From Bartonella bacilliformis KC583 (GTDB lineage Bacteria > Pseudomonadota > Alphaproteobacteria > Rhizobiales > Rhizobiaceae): 64,000 nucleotides of DNA. Shown here in pieces: positions 60,948 to 64,000 of the stretch (within the stretch, counting starts at the first letter, position 1; each line of letters begins with the position of its first letter). The DNA lies in NCBI RefSeq assembly GCF_000015445.1, contig NC_008783.1, forward strand, positions 999,001 through 1,063,000. The letters run 5' to 3'. A program made the translations under genes and the position numbers. The notes beneath the pieces were generated by a model, which was not told where the DNA came from, did not search any database, and was given only the letters and a program-made list of their open reading frames with translations.

Positions 60948-61901
60948 CTATAGTAATGTGCGACTAGCAGCAGTCAAAATCCGTAAAACAGCAATAGCGT
61001 CATCACCATCTGTACGAGGTGATTGACGTGTCTCAATACAATGGAGAAAATGCTGTAACTCACGGGTAAGTGGTAAATCTTCACAAAGTTCGATATAATT
61101 CAATTCGTTAGCATTAAAAGCCCTCTCTTTATCCTCCTGCCAAACAGAAAAATGACGAAATGCTAATTTACAACTCCAAGGTTCCATATCATCAAAGATA
61201 AGCATAGCCTTTGTACCAACAACCGTTAAACGCCTTTCACGATAAGGACAAAGGCGTGAAGTAAAAAGATGGCTACGTATACCATTTGGAAACATCATGT
61301 GAATATGCGCAAAATCAGAAAGCTGTTCAATTACTGAAGCTCCCTCTCCTCGGATTTCAGAAGGTTCACATCCTGTCAAAGCTAAAATCATTGAAAGATC
61401 ATGAGGTGCTAGATCCCATAAAGCATCACTCTGCGTATGAAACTTTCCAAAGCCTAATCGATGAGAATAAATGTAGCGTACCTCACCGAGTTCTCCATTC
61501 TTCACAAATTCGCACATTTTTTCAAAAGCAGGGTGGAAACGCAAAACATGACCGACCATAAAAACCCGTCCATATTTGCTAGCAGCCTGCACCTGATTCT
61601 TAGCATCAGTTACATTCAAGGCAATGGGCTTTTCAACCAAAACATCTTTGCCACTTCTAATGGCACGCAAAACATTTTCTGTATGAAATTGTGGAGGCAA
61701 TGCCAATACCAGCGCATCAATATCGGTACGAGCAAAAAGATCGTCGGGTGTAATAGCCTCAACGCCATGTACATTTGCTAAATCCGCAGCACGACTAAAA
61801 TCAACATCAGATACCGCAATTAAAGCCCCAAGATTTTTGAGTGTTCGTACATGATTACTACCCCAATAACCGCATCCCAAAACCGCTACACGTGGCGCCA
61901 T
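60948..61901 (-). CDS. Gfo/Idh/MocA-family oxidoreductase, WbpB/WlbA-like
   Basis: NAD-dependent sugar dehydrogenase of 317 residues. The dinucleotide fold begins VAVLGCGYWGSNH (G9-x-G11-x-x-G14). The catalytic lysine is K91 in VLVEKPIAL. The second-half pattern YIYSHRLGFGKFHTQSDALW, then LAPHDLSMILALTG, is that of WbpB/WlbA enzymes, which oxidise UDP-N-acetylglucosaminuronate at C3 before transamination. It precedes the aminotransferase on the same strand by 50 bases. Together they fit a lipopolysaccharide amino-sugar step, though the remaining pathway genes are not in the window. Confidence 0.85.
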   Translation of the reverse strand: MAPRVAVLGCGYWGSNHVRTLKNLGALIAVSDVDFSRAADLANVHGVEAITPDDLFARTDIDALVLALPPQFHTENVLRAIRSGKDVLVEKPIALNVTDAKNQVQAASKYGRVFMVGHVLRFHPAFEKMCEFVKNGELGEVRYIYSHRLGFGKFHTQSDALWDLAPHDLSMILALTGCEPSEIRGEGASVIEQLSDFAHIHMMFPNGIRSHLFTSRLCPYRERRLTVVGTKAMLIFDDMEPWSCKLAFRHFSVWQEDKERAFNANELNYIELCEDLPLTRELQHFLHCIETRQSPRTDGDDAIAVLRILTAASRTLL

Positions 61902-62000
61902 TTTTTATGCCTTATCCTGTAAACTGTATAAAATTACACTTCTATTTATTCCATATCGAGGATAGAATAGAATGACAAGAGAAAAGCTTAAAAACGGCGC

Positions 62001-62029
62001 TTGACATCTTACTATTCTACCTCTTATAT
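62001..62029 (+). promoter_or_regulatory. Sigma-70 promoter of the tRNA gene
   Basis: TTGACA at 62001-62006, 17-base spacing, TTATAT at 62024-62029. Transcription would start about 62036, leaving a short 5' leader before the tRNA at 62073. It is the best consensus promoter seen in the window. Confidence 0.7.
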
Positions 62030-62072
62030 CCGGCAAAGAATAAGATAGTTTGTATAACGCCTTTCTTATGTT

Positions 62073-62149
62073 GGCGGAGTAGCTCAGTAGGTTAGAGCAG
62101 AGGAATCATAATCCTTGTGTCGGGGGTTCGAATCCCTCCTCCGCTACCA
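62073..62149 (+). tRNA. tRNA with CAT anticodon (tRNA-Met or lysidine-type tRNA-Ile)
   Basis: A 77-base cloverleaf. The acceptor stem is GGCGGAG with CTCCGCT (first pair a G-U wobble), the D arm GCTC/GAGC, and the anticodon stem GAGGA/TCCTT around loop ATCATAA with anticodon CAT at 62107-62109. The T arm is GGGGG/CCCTC with loop TTCGAAT, and the 3' end has an encoded CCA. The absence of a C-A first pair and of three G-C pairs in the anticodon stem argues against initiator tRNA. CAT with elongator features could be tRNA-Met or the lysidine-modified tRNA-Ile; sequence alone does not settle this. Confidence 0.92.
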
Positions 62150-62749
62150 ATTTCTTTTTCATCGGTTGTAGCTTGCTACCAAGTTTTTGTACCAGTGTAG
62201 CTTGCCACCAGGTTTTGTACCAATTTATTTTTTCAAGGGATTTTTAAAAGATTTTCAAAAGCCCTTCAGAGGTTATTAAAAGATCCTTTTATGAGTCTTA
62301 TTTTCCTTTTCTAAAAAGCACAATTTATGATGGTCAGTTTTTCCCAGAAATCACATTATTTGATGCCAAAAATATGTAAAATATGAATGCAGACACCACC
62401 AAATTTTGTATAATTTGCATCATATTTTGTCGCAATTTGTCTTTTTTAAAAGGATTTTTATTTTTTCAAAGGGTCTTCAAAGAGCTTTCAAAGGTGGTTT
62501 TCTGGACTTTCAAAGCCTTTTCTCCTTTTTACCATTGAAGCGCACTTTTTCCGATTTTTAGTGATTTTTGGTGTCAAAATCCAATCTGACAAAGTACGCA
62601 TTTAATGGTGAAAATTATACGTAGAAACAATGGATTATCACTTATTCTTATCTCATCCTACTTCTTCCCACTTAGTACAAAATCTAATGTCAAACTACAG
62701 TGATCAGATAAGGGAAATCTCTCCCTTTCCCTTACGTTTATGTTTATGT
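62150..62749. repeat. Repeat-rich spacer after the tRNA
   Basis: Two near-identical units of 28 and 27 bases (TGTAGCTTGCTACCA... at 62167 and TGTAGCTTGCCACCA... at 62196). TACCAATTT occurs at the tRNA 3' end (62145-62153) and again at 62218-62226. TTCAAAG occurs at 62465, 62476, 62487 and 62509, an 11-base period with one unit skipped. There is no gene. It may be a scar of integration at the tRNA or the edge of an island. Confidence 0.6.
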
Positions 62750-63532
62750 TTAGAATTCCTTATCTTCATGAGCAATAGGCTCAATACTGGCTTTAAGAAA
62801 CATTTTTGTATAATCATTCTGCGCGTGCAAATGGCGCAAATCATTATTGCTCAACTCCTCAAGAATAACCCCTTCATGCATAATTCCAACACGTTCACAT
62901 ATATGAGCAACAACAGAAAGATCATGGGATACCATCAGGTAGGTCAATTGTTTTTCTTTCCGTAATGATTTCAACAAATTTAAAATTTCAGCCTGCACCG
63001 ATACATCTAATGCAGATGTTGGTTCATCAAGCAATAAAACCTCTGGTTCAATAATCAGCGCACGTGCAAGAGCAACACGCTGGCGTTGCCCCCCAGACAG
63101 CTCATGCGGATAACGATAAAGAAATGAAGAACCCAGACCAACAGAATTTAAAATATCGCACACCCGCTCTTTTTGATTATCCATATCGTGAATCGCTAAA
63201 GATTCCGAAAGCACAGCATGCACCATTTTTCTTGGATGAAGTGAGGCATAAGGATCTTGAAATACCATCTGAACACAGCGTAAAAAATCTTTATTTCTTT
63301 TTTGAGGAACAGCCGTTCCATTGAAAAGAAAAGACCCATTATAATTGGAAATACGCCCAACCAATGCGTTCAAAATAGTTGATTTTCCACATCCTGATTC
63401 ACCAATTAAACCGTAAGCTTCACCGCGTTTAATATGAAAATTAACATCTTTAACAATTTTTGTGGTCTTATATCCACACTTAAACGTTACAGACAAATTC
63501 AAAACATCAATAATATTTTCACGATTGCTCAC
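62750..63532 (-). CDS. Peptide-type ABC transporter ATPase (OppF/DppF-like)
   Basis: Cytoplasmic ATPase of an importer for peptides, nickel or similar solutes, 260 residues. Walker A is GESGCGKST (about residues 44-52), the signature motif lies in ELSGGQRQRVALARAL and Walker B in VLLLDEPTSALDVS, followed by the switch His in MVSHDLSVV. The C-terminal part seems shorter than in OppF (about 330), where a peptide-family extension is found. It starts at GTG 63532, overlapping the stop of the upstream ATPase gene by four bases, so the two are translated together. Confidence 0.9.
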   Translation of the reverse strand: MSNRENIIDVLNLSVTFKCGYKTTKIVKDVNFHIKRGEAYGLIGESGCGKSTILNALVGRISNYNGSFLFNGTAVPQKRNKDFLRCVQMVFQDPYASLHPRKMVHAVLSESLAIHDMDNQKERVCDILNSVGLGSSFLYRYPHELSGGQRQRVALARALIIEPEVLLLDEPTSALDVSVQAEILNLLKSLRKEKQLTYLMVSHDLSVVAHICERVGIMHEGVILEELSNNDLRHLHAQNDYTKMFLKASIEPIAHEDKEF

Positions 63533-64000
63533 GGTCCAACTCCTTCAACACCATTGACAATCGTTGGACTATGCAACCAATCAGGATTTCTCTCAGGAAT
63601 AGTTAAAACATCAACCGGATGATTAAGCCGCGGCATACTCGCTAACAAAGCCTTTGTATAAGGATGACATGCATGAGACAAATCACTCGCAGGCAATTCT
63701 TCCAAGATACGACCAGCATACATCACTAAAACACGATCACAAAAGTCAGCAATTAAATTCAAATCATGACTGATGAAAATAAGCCCAGTTCCAGATTGTG
63801 TAACAAGCTCATCCAATATTGTTAAAACCTGATATCGCACTGTAACATCAAGTGCAGATGTTGGCTCATCTGCAATAATTAAATCAGGCTTAGGGATAAG
63901 CATCATGGCAATCATAACCCGCTGCCCCATTCCACCTGATATCTCATGAGGAAATAACTGCATAACATGTTCAGGATTGCGAATATGAACAGATTCCAAC
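63529..64000 (-). CDS. Peptide-type ABC transporter ATPase (OppD/DppD-like), C-terminal part
   Basis: The gene is cut by the right edge of the window, so Walker A lies outside. Visible parts are the signature ISGGMGQRVMIAMMLIPKPD, Walker B in LIIADEPTSALDVT, the switch region in FISHDLNLIADFCDRVLVM and the peptide-type tail CHPYTKALLASMPRLNHPVD, the oligopeptide-ABC C-terminal extension. It couples by four bases to the next ATPase gene, giving the paired D and F subunits. The permease and binding-protein genes would lie further right, and the substrate is therefore unknown. Confidence 0.92.
   Translation of the reverse strand, partial: LESVHIRNPEHVMQLFPHEISGGMGQRVMIAMMLIPKPDLIIADEPTSALDVTVRYQVLTILDELVTQSGTGLIFISHDLNLIADFCDRVLVMYAGRILEELPASDLSHACHPYTKALLASMPRLNHPVDVLTIPERNPDWLHSPTIVNGVEGVGP

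Overview
The window is an AT-rich alphaproteobacterial chromosome segment that most resembles Bartonella (Rhizobiales). The evidence is the gene content: dnaG-rpoD, the cell-cycle genes sciP, ctrA and chpT, an LsrB/VtlR-type regulator beside trxB, an LpcC-type glycosyltransferase beside greA, a BA14K-family protein, and the long rhizobial forms of CarB and UvrB. Small decayed gene remnants and long empty AT-rich spacers fit a reduced, host-adapted genome. The genus is inferred from protein character; no database was searched.

Layout. 1-2631: start of rpoD and all of dnaG (minus strand). 2761-6992: YbdG-like mechanosensitive channel, Na/Pi cotransporter with a PhoU-like tail, small GlsB/YeaQ membrane protein, and a UbiC-like chorismate lyase. 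7764-14835: carA and carB, separated by a convergent Tet-type MFS exporter gene and about 1 kb of nearly empty DNA. 15087-19579: cspA, a decayed partial copy of an aspartate aminotransferase gene directly upstream of the intact copy, then trxB-lsrB/vtlR. 19872-27908: trkH with an unusual start, lpcC-greA, a broken SH3-domain gene, uvrB, a histidine-rich BA14K protein and a metallo-beta-lactamase-fold hydrolase. 28055-31307: EnvZ/OmpR-like two-component pair, YbjN-domain protein and ubiK. 31560-37389: lgt-midA-pgeF, prs, and rplY with pth. 37557-42401: L,D-transpeptidase, ychF, PRC-barrel protein, trmL and cca. 42651-49475: a tightly coupled four-gene MoxR / DUF58 / BatA-DUF4159 / large membrane protein operon. 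49542-55294: GNAT, metallophosphoesterase, CDF transporter, TrmH-type methyltransferase and mnmA. 55547-59220: cell-cycle cluster sciP, fliJ-like, ctrA, chpT, then a DUF1134 protein. 59779-61901: a sugar aminotransferase and a WbpB-like dehydrogenase, probably making an amino sugar for surface polysaccharide. 62073-62149: a CAT-anticodon tRNA with a clear promoter, followed by a repeat-rich spacer. 62750-64000: two oligopeptide-type ABC ATPase genes, the second cut by the window edge.

The themes are housekeeping (replication priming, pyrimidine and PRPP synthesis, tRNA maturation and modification, ribosome), envelope building (lgt, L,D-transpeptidase, PgeF, LpcC, amino-sugar genes, MoxR operon) and CtrA cell-cycle control. 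I found no CRISPR array, no intact insertion sequence and no complete prophage. The least-explained features are the four-gene MoxR operon, the repeat-rich DNA after the tRNA, a G-rich hairpin element near 52.9 kb, the trkH start, and two fossil genes (aspC copy, SH3 gene).
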